Below are positions 47,192 to 57,717 of a stretch of 64,000 nucleotides of DNA, in pieces; position 1 is the stretch's first letter, and each line of letters begins with the position of its first letter. This stretch comes from Rhizobium sp. R711 (lineage in GTDB: Bacteria > Pseudomonadota > Alphaproteobacteria > Rhizobiales > Rhizobiaceae), in contig NZ_LOKZ01000006.1 in NCBI RefSeq assembly GCF_002211365.1, positions 1 to 64,000 on the forward strand. The letters are read 5' to 3'. The notes below the pieces were generated by a model. The model did no database searches, was not told where the DNA came from, and was given only the letters and a program-made list of their open reading frames with translations. Position numbers and translations under genes: made by a program.

Positions 47192-48634
47192 TTGTTTAAA
47201 GGCAAAAGAATTTTTGCAGCATTGTCTGCGACGGTTGCTTTCAGTTTTTCGTTTTATGCTGATGCGAATGCAATATCTCTGCAGCAGGCTATCGAAAAAA
47301 CGATGAAAACGAACCCGCAGATCTTGCAGGCTGCGAAGGATCGTGAAGCTGTCGAGTTTGAACTGCGCCAGGCGCGCGGTTTATACTTGCCATCGGTAGA
47401 CCTGGAGAGCGGGATCGGCCGTCGTCGCTTGTCGAATGCCAGCTCCGGTTCGCTGAGAGACGATCATGACTATCTGTCGCCGGGCGATGTTGGTCTTACG
47501 GTCACGCAGACACTTTACGATGGCGGCAGCCGCCGCGCGCAGGTCGAGCAGCAGGCTTCGCGTGTCGATGGCGCTTCCTTTCGCGTCCTTGAACGGTCTG
47601 AGTCGCTCGCCCTCGAAGTGACGCAGGATTATCTGGAATATATGCTCCAAAATCAGATCGTCGCTGCTGCCAAGCAGAACGTCGCCTTCCACACGCAGAT
47701 GGTCGGCGATATCGACGAGAGCATCAAGGGTGGCGCCCTGACCGACGCCGACCGCCTGCAGGGCAGCGAGCGTCTGCAGGCCGCCAAGGCGCGGCTGCGT
47801 GAGGCGCTCGAGGAACTCGAGCAGACGAAGATCCGCTTCCTGCAGGCAGTCGGCGAGCCGATCACCAATGCGCAGACGCCGCCATCGGTCGGCAAGTATG
47901 TTCCGAAGACGTTGAACGACGCGGTCTTTGTTGCAGGCAAGAACAGCCCGCGCATCTATTCGGCCAATGCCGACGTCGATGCGGCCGATGCCGGTGTTCG
48001 CGGCGCGCGCGCCAACTACCTGCCGAAGGTCAATCTCGAAGGCGCCGCCCGCGTCGGCAACGACATCGACGGCGACGAAGGCAACACCAACGACTACCAG
48101 GTCCGTGTCGTTGCCCGCTGGAACCTCTATCGCGGCGGCATCGATGTTGCTCGCGAGCAGGAGCAGATCCGCCGCGCCGGTGAGCAGCGCTATAATCTCG
48201 CTCAGGTTCAGCGCGAGGTCGAAGAGTCGGTCCGTTCCGCTTGGAACGAGCGCGTCAGCCGCGGCGAGCTGTCCGGCATCCTGAACAAGCAGGCCTCGAT
48301 CAACAACCAGCTCGTCGGTTCCTACCGCGAGCAGTTCAAGGTTGGTCAGCGCTCGCTGCTCGACGTGCTCGATGCGCAGAACACGAAGTTCAATACACAG
48401 GTCCTTGCCGACACGGCGCGGGTCGCGTCGCAGTTTGCCGAGTACAAGATTCTGGCGGCATCCGGCAATCTGCTGCAGACGATGAAGCTGAAGCCGGTCG
48501 AGCAAAGCCAGCCTTATGCGCGGGAAGGGTTTGCTGTCCCCGCGAGCGTCGCGAATCCTGGATATGTCGAGCTTGATTCCCATCAGAAGGCCGGCATGCC
48601 CCTGGATCTCCTAGCGCCAATTCGACAGCAGTAG
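47192..48634 (+). CDS. TolC-family outer membrane channel of the T1SS
   Basis: The 480-residue protein has a Sec signal (FKGKRIFAALSATVAFSFSFYADANA) and two TolC-type repeats with ISLQQAIEKTMKTNPQI and long coiled-coil helices; a C-terminal QRSLLDVLDAQN motif is typical. It forms the outer membrane exit duct for the adhesin. The start is a TTG, with GAGGGG eight bases upstream. A nearby ATG at 47173 is in another frame. It leads the exporter operon; the ABC gene follows after 18 bases. Confidence 0.92.
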   Translation: MFKGKRIFAALSATVAFSFSFYADANAISLQQAIEKTMKTNPQILQAAKDREAVEFELRQARGLYLPSVDLESGIGRRRLSNASSGSLRDDHDYLSPGDVGLTVTQTLYDGGSRRAQVEQQASRVDGASFRVLERSESLALEVTQDYLEYMLQNQIVAAAKQNVAFHTQMVGDIDESIKGGALTDADRLQGSERLQAAKARLREALEELEQTKIRFLQAVGEPITNAQTPPSVGKYVPKTLNDAVFVAGKNSPRIYSANADVDAADAGVRGARANYLPKVNLEGAARVGNDIDGDEGNTNDYQVRVVARWNLYRGGIDVAREQEQIRRAGEQRYNLAQVQREVEESVRSAWNERVSRGELSGILNKQASINNQLVGSYREQFKVGQRSLLDVLDAQNTKFNTQVLADTARVASQFAEYKILAASGNLLQTMKLKPVEQSQPYAREGFAVPASVANPGYVELDSHQKAGMPLDLLAPIRQQ

Positions 48635-48652
48635 TCGAACGGCCATGGAACG

Positions 48653-50815
48653 ATGCTGAACGTAGCGCCAGAGACTTCCAGCAGCACGCCGCTGCAGACC
48701 TTCAAAGCCGCATTCAAGTCCGTGGCTGCGTTCTATGGCCGACCAAGCTCAGACACGGTCCTCTTCTCCGGTCTTCCGGATGAGGTGACCGAGTCGCTTG
48801 AGGTGGACGATGTCGAGCGCATGGCCGAACGGATCGGCCTGCAGGTGATCAAGCACCAGGAGCGCGAATGCCGCCAGGGCAATTTCGATTGTCCGGCGAT
48901 CGTCGCGTTTGCCGATGGCAGCGTGCTGCCTCTGCTCGAGGTCGCCGAGGACGGCTCCTATGTCACGGATATCGTTCCGATTGCCGGCAACGCCATCCGG
49001 CTGACGCGGGAAGAATTCCTGGCGCTGAAGCCGCAGCTGGCCTTTGCCTTTACGCTTTATTATCAGAACGCCTCGGAAGAGGCGCTGGTTGGCAATGCCG
49101 TGGAGATCGAGAAGCGGCATTGGCTGGCAACCACGCTCGTGCCTTACTGGCGCACCTATGTCCGCGTCATGATCGCGGCGCTCTTTATCAATCTGATTGC
49201 GCTCGGCTCGCCGCTTTTTACGATGAACGTCTATGACCGGGTGCTGCCGAACAAGGCGATCCCGACGCTCTGGGTTTTGGCCGGGGGTATCTCGCTTGCC
49301 TATATTTTCGACTTTCTTCTGAAGACGGCGCGCTCGTCGCTGATCGACTATGCCGGACGCAAGGCGGATCTGCGCCTGTCGCAGTTGCTGTTTGACAAGG
49401 TGCTGAATTCGACGCTCGCCTCGCGGCCGCTGTCGACCGGCGAATATGCCAACCGCGTGACGCAGTATGAATTTGTTCGCGAGTTCTTCACGTCGAACAC
49501 GATCGGCGTCCTCATCGACAGCCTTTTCGTCTTCATCTTCCTCGGCGTGATCTATCTGATCTCGGGCTGGCTAGTGGTCATCCCGGCTGTGGCCTTCGTC
49601 CTGTCGGTTGCGATCGGCTTGTGGGCGCAGGCCGCGATTGGCAAGCGCATGGCGACTGCCGCCAACGAGGCATCGCGTCGCCAATCCCTGTTGGTGGAGA
49701 CGATTTCGACGATCGAAACGCTGAAGAGCCTGCGCGCCGAAGCGACGATGCTCCGCCGTTGGCAGGAGCTGACCAAATATTCGAGCCGCACCAGCGAAGA
49801 CATCAAGCATATCTCGACGAACGCCATCAACATGACGATGTTCATCCAGCAGATGGTGAGCGTCCTGATCGTGATTGCCGGTACCTACGAGTTCTCCGAA
49901 GGCCGCATTGCCATGGGCGCGATCGTCGCGACGGTCATGCTGGCGAGCCGCGCCGGCGCGCCGCTCGGCCAGATCGCCATGACGTTGGCTCGGTTCCGCC
50001 AGGCAACCATGTCCCTTCGCATCCTCGATAAGATCATGGAACAGCCCGACGATCGTCCGTCTACCGTCGGTTTCGTCAACCGGGAGATTACCCGCGGCGC
50101 CTTCAGCTTCCAGGATGTATCTTTCCAGTATCCGGGGTCGGACTATCCCGTTATCAACAAGCTGTCCTTCACGGTGCAGCCGGGCGAGCGCGTCGGCATC
50201 ATCGGCCGCATCGGCTCCGGCAAGACCACGCTCGGTCGTTTGCTTGACGGCCTCTTTTGCCCCTCGGGCGGCCGCGTACTGATCGATGGCGTTGATATCC
50301 GCCAGTACCACATGGCAGAGGTTCGCTCGGCGGTCGCCGTGGCCGGCCAGTCGTCCGATCTCTTCTCCGGCACGGTCAAGGAAAACCTGCTGATCGGACG
50401 CGCCGACGCGACCGACGAGGAACTGCTCGAGGTCGCCCGCATGACCGGTGTCGACGAGTTCGTCGGCAATCATCCTCGCGGCTTCGACATGCCGGTCGGC
50501 GAGCGCGGCACGAACCTGTCGAGCGGCCAGAAGCAGGCACTGACGATTGCACGCCTGCTGCTCACCAAGCCGAAGATCGTATTTCTCGACGAGCCATCGG
50601 GCGCCATGGATTTGGCAACCGAACGCAATCTGATTGCGCGCTTGTCGAAGGCTATCAGCCGTGACACCACGCTTTTGATCGCCACTCATCGCTACAGCAT
50701 GCTTGAGCTCGTCGATCGCCTGATCGTCATCGACAAGGGGCGGATCATTGCCGACGGTCCGAAGAATGCGGTGATCGAAGCGATGCAGCGCAAGCCGGCG
50801 GGGGCGCAGTCATGA
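48653..50815 (+). CDS. Type I secretion ABC exporter (LapB/HlyB type)
   Basis: The 720-residue protein has an N-terminal C39-like domain (about 1-150) that lacks the catalytic cysteine, as in LapB/HlyB-like exporters that bind but do not cut the substrate. About six membrane segments follow (about 165-430), then the ATPase with Walker A GRIGSGKTT near 518-526, signature LSSGQKQA, Walker B KIVFLDEPS near 645, and ATHR. The signature has S where LSGGQ is usual. It drives export of the 2,880-residue adhesin. It overlaps the adaptor gene by four bases. Confidence 0.93.
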   Translation: MLNVAPETSSSTPLQTFKAAFKSVAAFYGRPSSDTVLFSGLPDEVTESLEVDDVERMAERIGLQVIKHQERECRQGNFDCPAIVAFADGSVLPLLEVAEDGSYVTDIVPIAGNAIRLTREEFLALKPQLAFAFTLYYQNASEEALVGNAVEIEKRHWLATTLVPYWRTYVRVMIAALFINLIALGSPLFTMNVYDRVLPNKAIPTLWVLAGGISLAYIFDFLLKTARSSLIDYAGRKADLRLSQLLFDKVLNSTLASRPLSTGEYANRVTQYEFVREFFTSNTIGVLIDSLFVFIFLGVIYLISGWLVVIPAVAFVLSVAIGLWAQAAIGKRMATAANEASRRQSLLVETISTIETLKSLRAEATMLRRWQELTKYSSRTSEDIKHISTNAINMTMFIQQMVSVLIVIAGTYEFSEGRIAMGAIVATVMLASRAGAPLGQIAMTLARFRQATMSLRILDKIMEQPDDRPSTVGFVNREITRGAFSFQDVSFQYPGSDYPVINKLSFTVQPGERVGIIGRIGSGKTTLGRLLDGLFCPSGGRVLIDGVDIRQYHMAEVRSAVAVAGQSSDLFSGTVKENLLIGRADATDEELLEVARMTGVDEFVGNHPRGFDMPVGERGTNLSSGQKQALTIARLLLTKPKIVFLDEPSGAMDLATERNLIARLSKAISRDTTLLIATHRYSMLELVDRLIVIDKGRIIADGPKNAVIEAMQRKPAGAQS

Positions 50816-52110
50816 GCCTCGCCAGCAACCGCCACGACAATCCTCCGCTTCTCGCCCGCGGCATTCTGGCTCTGGTAGCCCTCGTGATTGCGAGCTTCAT
50901 CGCATGGGCGGCGATCGCCGATATCAACGAGATCGCCCGCGGCGAGGGCAAGGTCATTCCGGTGTCGAAGACGCAGATCATCCAGTCTTCGGAGCCCGGC
51001 GTCGTTCAGCAGATCGCCGTCGTCCTCGGTCAGGTCGTCCGCAAGGGCCAGCTGCTCGTCCAGCTCGACAACACGACAACGACGTCCACGCTTGGTGAAT
51101 CCGTTGCCAAGGCGCGTGCGCTCGGCGCCAAGGTTGCACGCCTGAAGCTCGAGGAGGCGGGCCAGTACGACGCTGAGTTCATCTGCCCCGAGGAGATCAT
51201 GTCGGTCGCCAAGGATGTTTGCGGCAACGAGGCGAAGCTCTTCGCCGCTGATCGCGCCAGCTACCAGAACAAGCTCGGCGTCTTGCAGGAGCGTGTCCGC
51301 CAGCGCGAGAACGAGCTCAGCGAAGCGCATGCGAACATCGATCGCCTACAGCAGAACATCGAAGGCGCACAGCGCCAGTATGACCTCATTTTCCCGCTGG
51401 CGCAGAAGAAGCTGGTGGCGCAGACGGAAGTGCTGAAGACCGAGCGCGATCTCACCGACCAGCAGGGCCAGCTCAAGGTCTATCAGGAAAGCATCGACCG
51501 CCTGCAGGCTGCCGTGCAGGAGGCCAAGCTGCAGCTCGGCGATCTTGCACTTGAGCTGCGCCAGCAGGCGCTGACCGACAAGGCGCAGGCGCTGGCCGAG
51601 CTTTCGGTCGTCGACGAGACCATCCGCGGCGCCTCCGACCGCGTCAAGCGCACCGATATCCGTTCGCCCGTCGATGGCATCGTCAATACTCTGGAGGTCA
51701 ACACCATCGGCGCCTATGTCGATCCGGGCCGTGTCATTGCCGGCATCGTGCCGACCGCCGACACGCTGCTGGTTGAAGCCAAGATTTCGCCGCGCGATGT
51801 CGCCTTCGTGCGCCGCGGCCAGCCGGCCGTCGTCAAGATCACGGCTTACGATTTCTCGATCTTTGGCGGCCTTGAAGGCGTCGTCGAGAACATCTCGGCC
51901 GACAGCCTCGTGGAGAAGGAAAAGGGCGAGACCTACTATCTGGTGCAGGTCAAGACAGACAAGTCCGCGCTGGAGCGTGATGGAAAGTCCTATCCGATTA
52001 TCCCCGGCATGGTTGCCTCGGTCGAAATCATGACCGGCAACAAGACGGTGCTGAGCTACCTGATGAAGCCGATCAACAAGGCGCGCAGCGAAGCGCTGAC
52101 GGAGCGATAG
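50812..52110 (+). CDS. HlyD-family membrane-fusion protein of the T1SS
   Basis: The 432-residue adaptor has one N-terminal membrane segment (about 20-42), a lipoyl half (ADINEIARGEGKVIPVSKTQIIQSSEPGVVQQI), a long coiled-coil hairpin (about 110-270), the second lipoyl half (RSPVDGIVNTLEVNTIGAYV), and a beta-barrel end (IIPGMVASVEIMTGNKTVLSYLMKPI). It links the ABC exporter to the TolC-like channel. The start overlaps the ABC gene by four bases. Confidence 0.93.
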   Translation: MSLASNRHDNPPLLARGILALVALVIASFIAWAAIADINEIARGEGKVIPVSKTQIIQSSEPGVVQQIAVVLGQVVRKGQLLVQLDNTTTTSTLGESVAKARALGAKVARLKLEEAGQYDAEFICPEEIMSVAKDVCGNEAKLFAADRASYQNKLGVLQERVRQRENELSEAHANIDRLQQNIEGAQRQYDLIFPLAQKKLVAQTEVLKTERDLTDQQGQLKVYQESIDRLQAAVQEAKLQLGDLALELRQQALTDKAQALAELSVVDETIRGASDRVKRTDIRSPVDGIVNTLEVNTIGAYVDPGRVIAGIVPTADTLLVEAKISPRDVAFVRRGQPAVVKITAYDFSIFGGLEGVVENISADSLVEKEKGETYYLVQVKTDKSALERDGKSYPIIPGMVASVEIMTGNKTVLSYLMKPINKARSEALTER

Positions 52111-52111
52111 G

Positions 52112-52771
52112 ATGCTGATCGTTAAGCCTGGCAGCAACGCACTCTCCGAGCTCGAACAGATCGAGGAGCCTTTGCCGGCCATCGGCGCCGATGAGATCGA
52201 GCCGCGCTTCCGGGCGGTCGTCGGCCGAGGCGGCGAGCGTCGCGGCATTCGCCTCGAGCGGATTTACTGGGATGGCCTCGGCCGCATGTCGGCTGCCGGC
52301 AAGATGAGCACTGCCGACCTCGTCCACTACACAGCCTCGCAGATGCCGGAGTCCGGCAACCTTGCCTCGCTGCTGCGTGTGCTTAGCTTCAAGTGGGCGC
52401 TGCGCCGGCTGGATACCGTCGAGGACGCCTCGTCCATGGCAAACGTCAACGCCATCATTCAGGCGTCGCCGTCGCCGACGATCCTGCTGACGCAGGAAAA
52501 GAAGATCCAGCTCTTCAACGATCCTTTCCTGACCATGCTGCGCCAGCGACTTCCGCTCGGCGATGCGGCGCAACTGACGAAGAGCTTGCGGTTCTCGATC
52601 GACACGCAGATCGACGAGGCCATTGCCACGCTTTATCGCAACCGGGGCAAGACTCTGAACACCGGTTTCACCATCGGCGTCGGCTCTGCCTCGATGAAGG
52701 GGCAGATCAATCTGGCTCTCGCGCCGACCCACGAGAAGCCGATGCTGATCGGCTATATCTCCCGCTACTGA
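52112..52771 (+). CDS. RHH-plus-PAS-like protein in the T1SS operon
   Basis: The 219-residue protein has an RHH_4-like ribbon-helix-helix domain (about 40-95: IRLERIYWDGLGRMSAAGKMSTADLVHY, NLASLLRVLSFKWAL). A PAS-like part follows (about 113-215: NAIIQASPSPTILLTQEKKIQLFNDPFLTML). It starts one base after the adaptor stop, so it belongs to the exporter operon. It may be a DNA-binding sensor linked to adhesin expression; no ligand or target can be read. Confidence 0.72.
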   Translation: MLIVKPGSNALSELEQIEEPLPAIGADEIEPRFRAVVGRGGERRGIRLERIYWDGLGRMSAAGKMSTADLVHYTASQMPESGNLASLLRVLSFKWALRRLDTVEDASSMANVNAIIQASPSPTILLTQEKKIQLFNDPFLTMLRQRLPLGDAAQLTKSLRFSIDTQIDEAIATLYRNRGKTLNTGFTIGVGSASMKGQINLALAPTHEKPMLIGYISRY

Positions 52772-52789
52772 CCGCCAAATCCCGTCACG

Positions 52790-52820
52790 AAAAAGGCGGC
52801 TGAATTTCAGCCACTTTTTT
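52790..52820. terminator. Bidirectional terminator between operon and protease gene
   Basis: GGCTGAA and TTCAGCC enclose one base and are flanked by an A-run and a T-run. It separates the convergent exporter operon and LapG-like gene and suits both directions. Confidence 0.8.
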
Positions 52821-52839
52821 CTTGTCTTGCCTCTGATTG

Positions 52840-53796
52840 TCAGAACGCAACGCCTTCGCCGGGGGCAACCTTTTCCAACGGCATGGCGGAGGCGACCTGC
52901 TTAGCGCCGGTGCGCGTTCCGTGCAGGTAGCCCTTGCCGTCCGCAATCGAGTAGAGCGGCACGTAATCAGGCAGCTTCGTGTCGGGCAGCACCTCGTCAC
53001 GCATGTTGTCGAGGATGAAGTGGTTGCCGTTCACCGCGACGGAAAGGACCGCGTGGTAGAAGTGGCGCTTCTGATCGAAAAGCACGACGATAGACATGTC
53101 CTTGAGGTCAACGCCGTCCGCGTGCAGAGCGGCCATCTTCAGGATCGCGAAATCCTCGCAATCACCCTGCTGGCGCGCGAGCGTTTCGGCGGGCGTCGCC
53201 CAGTAATCAGCCACCTTGTAGGTGTCGATGTCGCGACTGTAGCGGATCGTGTGATTGACGGTGATGTTGATGGCGTTGAGCTTGTCGCGGATCGAGGACT
53301 GCGAGGTCTTGGTGAAGGCAACCTTGATGGTGGTTGCGGCCTCGGAGCATGCGCCGGCGCTGCAATTAATGGCGGTTCCATCCGTCATTTCCGCCAAAGA
53401 CGGTTCGAACTTCTGCAGGGCGGCAAGTCGTTTGAAAGGAATGGCGACGGTCCCGAAAGCGGCGTTGCCCGTCGGCGCGGCAATCGCCGGGCGCGCGACC
53501 GGTTGCGTTGGTGCGACGCTCTCCTTCACCCAGCCGGCAGGCTCGGGCTGAAGCGAGCGCGTCAGCGCAGCAACGTCGATGCTGCCGATGACATTCGTTG
53601 CCAGGCTCAGGAGATCGGCAACGCTACCGAGCGTCAGGACGCGCGCCGTATCGACAGCGAAGTCGACCGAGTGCATCGCGCCGGAAAACTGCGCAGACGG
53701 AAGGGCGGATGCCGACGACATGTTCGGCGAGAACGCAAGGGAAAATGCGGAGAAAGTAAAAGCAGCAATTTTGCTTATTCTTATACTGCACTTCAT
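52840..53796 (-). CDS. LapG-like periplasmic cysteine protease (BTLCP)
   Basis: The 318-residue protein has a Sec signal (about 1-30) and a C-terminal bacterial transglutaminase-like cysteine-protease domain (pfam06035). The predicted triad is C213 (QQGDCEDFAI), H248 (HFYHAVLSV) and D263 (FILDNMRDEV), with spacing close to that of LapG. In Pseudomonas, LapG cuts the adhesin LapA near its N-terminus when c-di-GMP is low. Its position next to the exporter and adhesin genes suggests the same role here. The ATG at 53796 matches the signal peptide; the frame is open to 53838. Extra sequence of about 170 residues precedes the catalytic part. Confidence 0.9.
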   Translation of the reverse strand: MKCSIRISKIAAFTFSAFSLAFSPNMSSASALPSAQFSGAMHSVDFAVDTARVLTLGSVADLLSLATNVIGSIDVAALTRSLQPEPAGWVKESVAPTQPVARPAIAAPTGNAAFGTVAIPFKRLAALQKFEPSLAEMTDGTAINCSAGACSEAATTIKVAFTKTSQSSIRDKLNAINITVNHTIRYSRDIDTYKVADYWATPAETLARQQGDCEDFAILKMAALHADGVDLKDMSIVVLFDQKRHFYHAVLSVAVNGNHFILDNMRDEVLPDTKLPDYVPLYSIADGKGYLHGTRTGAKQVASAMPLEKVAPGEGVAF

Positions 53797-54023
53797 GGAT
53801 CGTCGTCTCTCGTTGGTTGTGAGAAACGTACAAAACATCTATAAAAATCAGGTATTTAAGCATGGATAAGGTCAGTATAAACTATCCATTCAAAAGAACA
53901 TAAAAGTTTAGTGCGCCCGTCAACCAAGTTTGGGTGAAGGGTTTGCTTTCCGGTGTTGCCTGTGCAGATATGTAGTCCTGCTAAAGGCCAGGAAAAGGCC
54001 GCAATTACGAGGGTGGAGAGCAG

Positions 54024-55271
54024 GTGACAGTGCAGTCGATCGAGCCGGTGCAAGGCTCGCATGGTTTACGCTCGCCACGGCAAATGTCGCCTTCGGAAGG
54101 CGTCCGTCCCCTGAAACGCATCAAGTCCGTTCTCGCGATGTCGATCGTGGTAGCCTGCGGTGCGCTCGCCGGCTGCCAATCCGACGTCGATGGTGTCGCC
54201 AAGAATGTGAAGACCAATGACATCAAGGCACCGTCGAGCGAGGTCGAGGAGAGCTTTGGAGAAACCGGAGCGGAGATCACGCTGCTGCTGCCCAAGGGTG
54301 CGACCGGGATCTATGAGGGCGCTGCGCGTGACGTGCGCGATGGCGCCGGCCTCGGTGTCGGCGAACTCGGGGGCAACCAGGTTTTCGTGAAGGTTGTCGA
54401 CGTGGCCTCCGGCGGTCCTGCTGTCGCGACCGCGGTCAGCGCGGCAAAGGCACGCGGCTCCGTTCTCCTCGTCAGTTATGCATCGCCTGTCGTCACAGCG
54501 GCCATCGCCGCGATACCGGCTGATCAGCGACCGCCTCTGCTCAATCTGAGCGTGCCTGTGCCGCCGACATCGGGGAATGTCTATAACTTCGTTTCCGACG
54601 AGATCGACAGCGCCATCGAAGGCGCGCGGGCAGCGGCTGCCAGCGGCCATAAGAAGGTGCTGGTTTTCGCGCAGAGCGATTTTCCGGCTGCGGGCGAGGA
54701 GCGGCTGGCAAGCGCGATCCGCGCCGGCGGCGGTACCTATCTCGGCCTTGCCCGTTATGATCTGACAGATGCTGCCGCATCGGATGCAGTCAAGAAAGCC
54801 AGCGTCAATCTGCAGAATGCCGACGCCGTGCTTGTCCTCGGGAAGACGGTGATCACGACCACTATTGCCGGCGCTGTAAAAGCCAGCGTCAAAACGAACG
54901 TCGCCGTCGTCGGCACGAGCGCCTGGCCGCCGCAGACCTACACCGATCCCTCGGTGGCAGGCGCGGTGATCGCCATGGTCGAGCCTGAAGGCGCGACGAT
55001 GATTGCCGAGCGTTACCAGCGCCACTACAAGCGCACGCTCTCCACCGATGCGGCTTACGGCTACGATGCGGTGGCGGTTGCCTCGGGCATTGTCCGGACA
55101 AAGGGGCCGGAGGGGATGAACGCGCAGAACCTGACCAGCAAGGTCGGCTTTCGCGGTGTGACGGGTCTCTTCCGGCTGATGCCGGGCGGAACCGTGGAGC
55201 GCAAGATGAGCCTCTATTCTCTCAGCGGCGGCAAGCTCAGCTTGCTCGGCGCCACGCCGGCCTCGTTCTGA
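54024..55271 (+). CDS. Substrate-binding-protein-like lipoprotein
   Basis: The 415-residue protein has a lipoprotein signal ending LAGC and a type 1 periplasmic-binding-protein fold (ITLLLPKGATGIYEGAARDVRDGAG, VLVFAQSDFPAAGEERLASAI, GYDAVAVASGIV), like branched-chain amino acid binding or LpoA-type proteins. No transport genes are adjacent. The GTG at 54024 has GGAG upstream but gives a long n-region; an ATG at 54084 gives a tighter signal peptide. It is divergent from the LapG-like gene. Confidence 0.82.
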   Translation: MTVQSIEPVQGSHGLRSPRQMSPSEGVRPLKRIKSVLAMSIVVACGALAGCQSDVDGVAKNVKTNDIKAPSSEVEESFGETGAEITLLLPKGATGIYEGAARDVRDGAGLGVGELGGNQVFVKVVDVASGGPAVATAVSAAKARGSVLLVSYASPVVTAAIAAIPADQRPPLLNLSVPVPPTSGNVYNFVSDEIDSAIEGARAAAASGHKKVLVFAQSDFPAAGEERLASAIRAGGGTYLGLARYDLTDAAASDAVKKASVNLQNADAVLVLGKTVITTTIAGAVKASVKTNVAVVGTSAWPPQTYTDPSVAGAVIAMVEPEGATMIAERYQRHYKRTLSTDAAYGYDAVAVASGIVRTKGPEGMNAQNLTSKVGFRGVTGLFRLMPGGTVERKMSLYSLSGGKLSLLGATPASF

Positions 55272-55398
55272 TAGCTCGCAATCTTGGACATTGGTCAGAG
55301 GATGCGTCCGCCATCTCCCCCGCGCTGTGTAAGCGCATGGTGGGCCGGCCAGCAGATGCGGTCCTTGTCCTGATAAACGGCACGCTTTCCCAGACCTA

Positions 55399-55423
55399 AA
55401 GCCCGCCGCGTGAGAGGCGGGCC
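55399..55423 (-). terminator. Terminator after the ABC-F gene
   Basis: On the minus strand GCCCGCC and GGCGGGC arms enclose an eight-base loop and are followed by TTTA. It begins eight bases past the ABC-F stop. Confidence 0.7.
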
Positions 55424-55430
55424 AATTGTT

Positions 55431-56951
<1,521 letters not shown>

Positions 56952-57121
56952 GATCTTGCTCTGGCCTTGCCGAGCGATCACACGGGCGAGGGCATGCAGC
57001 CTTCATCGCGTGCGTGTGCTTGGAGCTCGGTGGATGGATAGTTGCAGACGAGCCGGATGCTCGAACTGCTGCCACGAGGGGCAGACCAGGAAGAAAGTTT
57101 GTGAGAAACAGTCTCTGGTCA

Positions 57122-57145
57122 GCCCTGCAAACGCATTTGCAGGGC
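57122..57145. repeat. Perfect 10-base inverted repeat
   Basis: GCCCTGCAAA and TTTGCAGGGC enclose CGCA. It lies in the 406-base gap between the divergent ABC-F and PhnA-like genes. No T-run follows. It could be an operator or an RNA hairpin. I see no gene in 56952-57357; several frames there resemble nothing. Confidence 0.6.
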
Positions 57146-57357
57146 GTTGACGGGGCCACGTTGCCGGTTGAACCGGAAATAGAAATTTTGCACGCGACCC
57201 TCCTTTCTCTTTGAGTGCACAACAGAAATAGCAGCAGGCATGCAAAAATGCAACCAAAGCGGTCACGTCAGGCCCTTCGGAGGCTCTCTCTTGCACAGGG
57301 CGGCTTGGCTGTTATAAGCGCCCAATCAACAAATTCTTGTGTTCAGGAGAGAAGACC

Positions 57358-57660
57358 ATGGCAGGTGGTGACGACGATTACGTTTATGACGAGGCGACGG
57401 GTGAATGGCGTCCGGCTTCGGAGCTGGCTGCGGCCGCCGCGCAGGCCGCTGAGGTTCGGGATGCTTCTGGAAACGTCCTCAAGGACGGCGATTCCGTCAC
57501 CCTCATCAAGGACCTCAAGGTCAAGGGTGCCAATCAGACCCTGAAGCAGGGGACGGTGATAAGGTCGATCCGGCTGACGGAAAACCCGGAAGAGATTGAC
57601 TGCCGCCACGACACCATCAAGGGTCTTGTCCTGCGCACCGAATTCGTCCGCAAGCGCTGA
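57358..57660 (+). CDS. PhnA/YjdM-like protein without zinc ribbon
   Basis: The 100-residue protein matches the C-terminal domain of PhnA/YjdM proteins (VRDASGNVLKDGDSVTLIKDLKVKG, KQGTVIRSIRLTEN, then IDCRHD). The usual N-terminal zinc ribbon is replaced by a short YVYDEATGEWRPASE stretch. The family was once linked to alkylphosphonate use, but its role is unclear. AGGAGA precedes the ATG at 57358. Confidence 0.82.
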   Translation: MAGGDDDYVYDEATGEWRPASELAAAAAQAAEVRDASGNVLKDGDSVTLIKDLKVKGANQTLKQGTVIRSIRLTENPEEIDCRHDTIKGLVLRTEFVRKR

Positions 57661-57693
57661 GCGGCGCAACGGGAAGAGCATCCGCAGGCGGAA

Positions 57694-57713
57694 AAAGGGC
57701 GGGAACGCCCTTT
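57694..57713. terminator. Bidirectional terminator
   Basis: AAAGGGCG and CGCCCTTT enclose GGAA, between the convergent PhnA-like and HerA-like genes. Confidence 0.8.
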
Positions 57714-57717
57714 CCGC

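Noticed and set aside
56952..57357. Several short frames in the gap upstream of the PhnA-like gene
   Set aside because: None has both a start site and a recognisable sequence.
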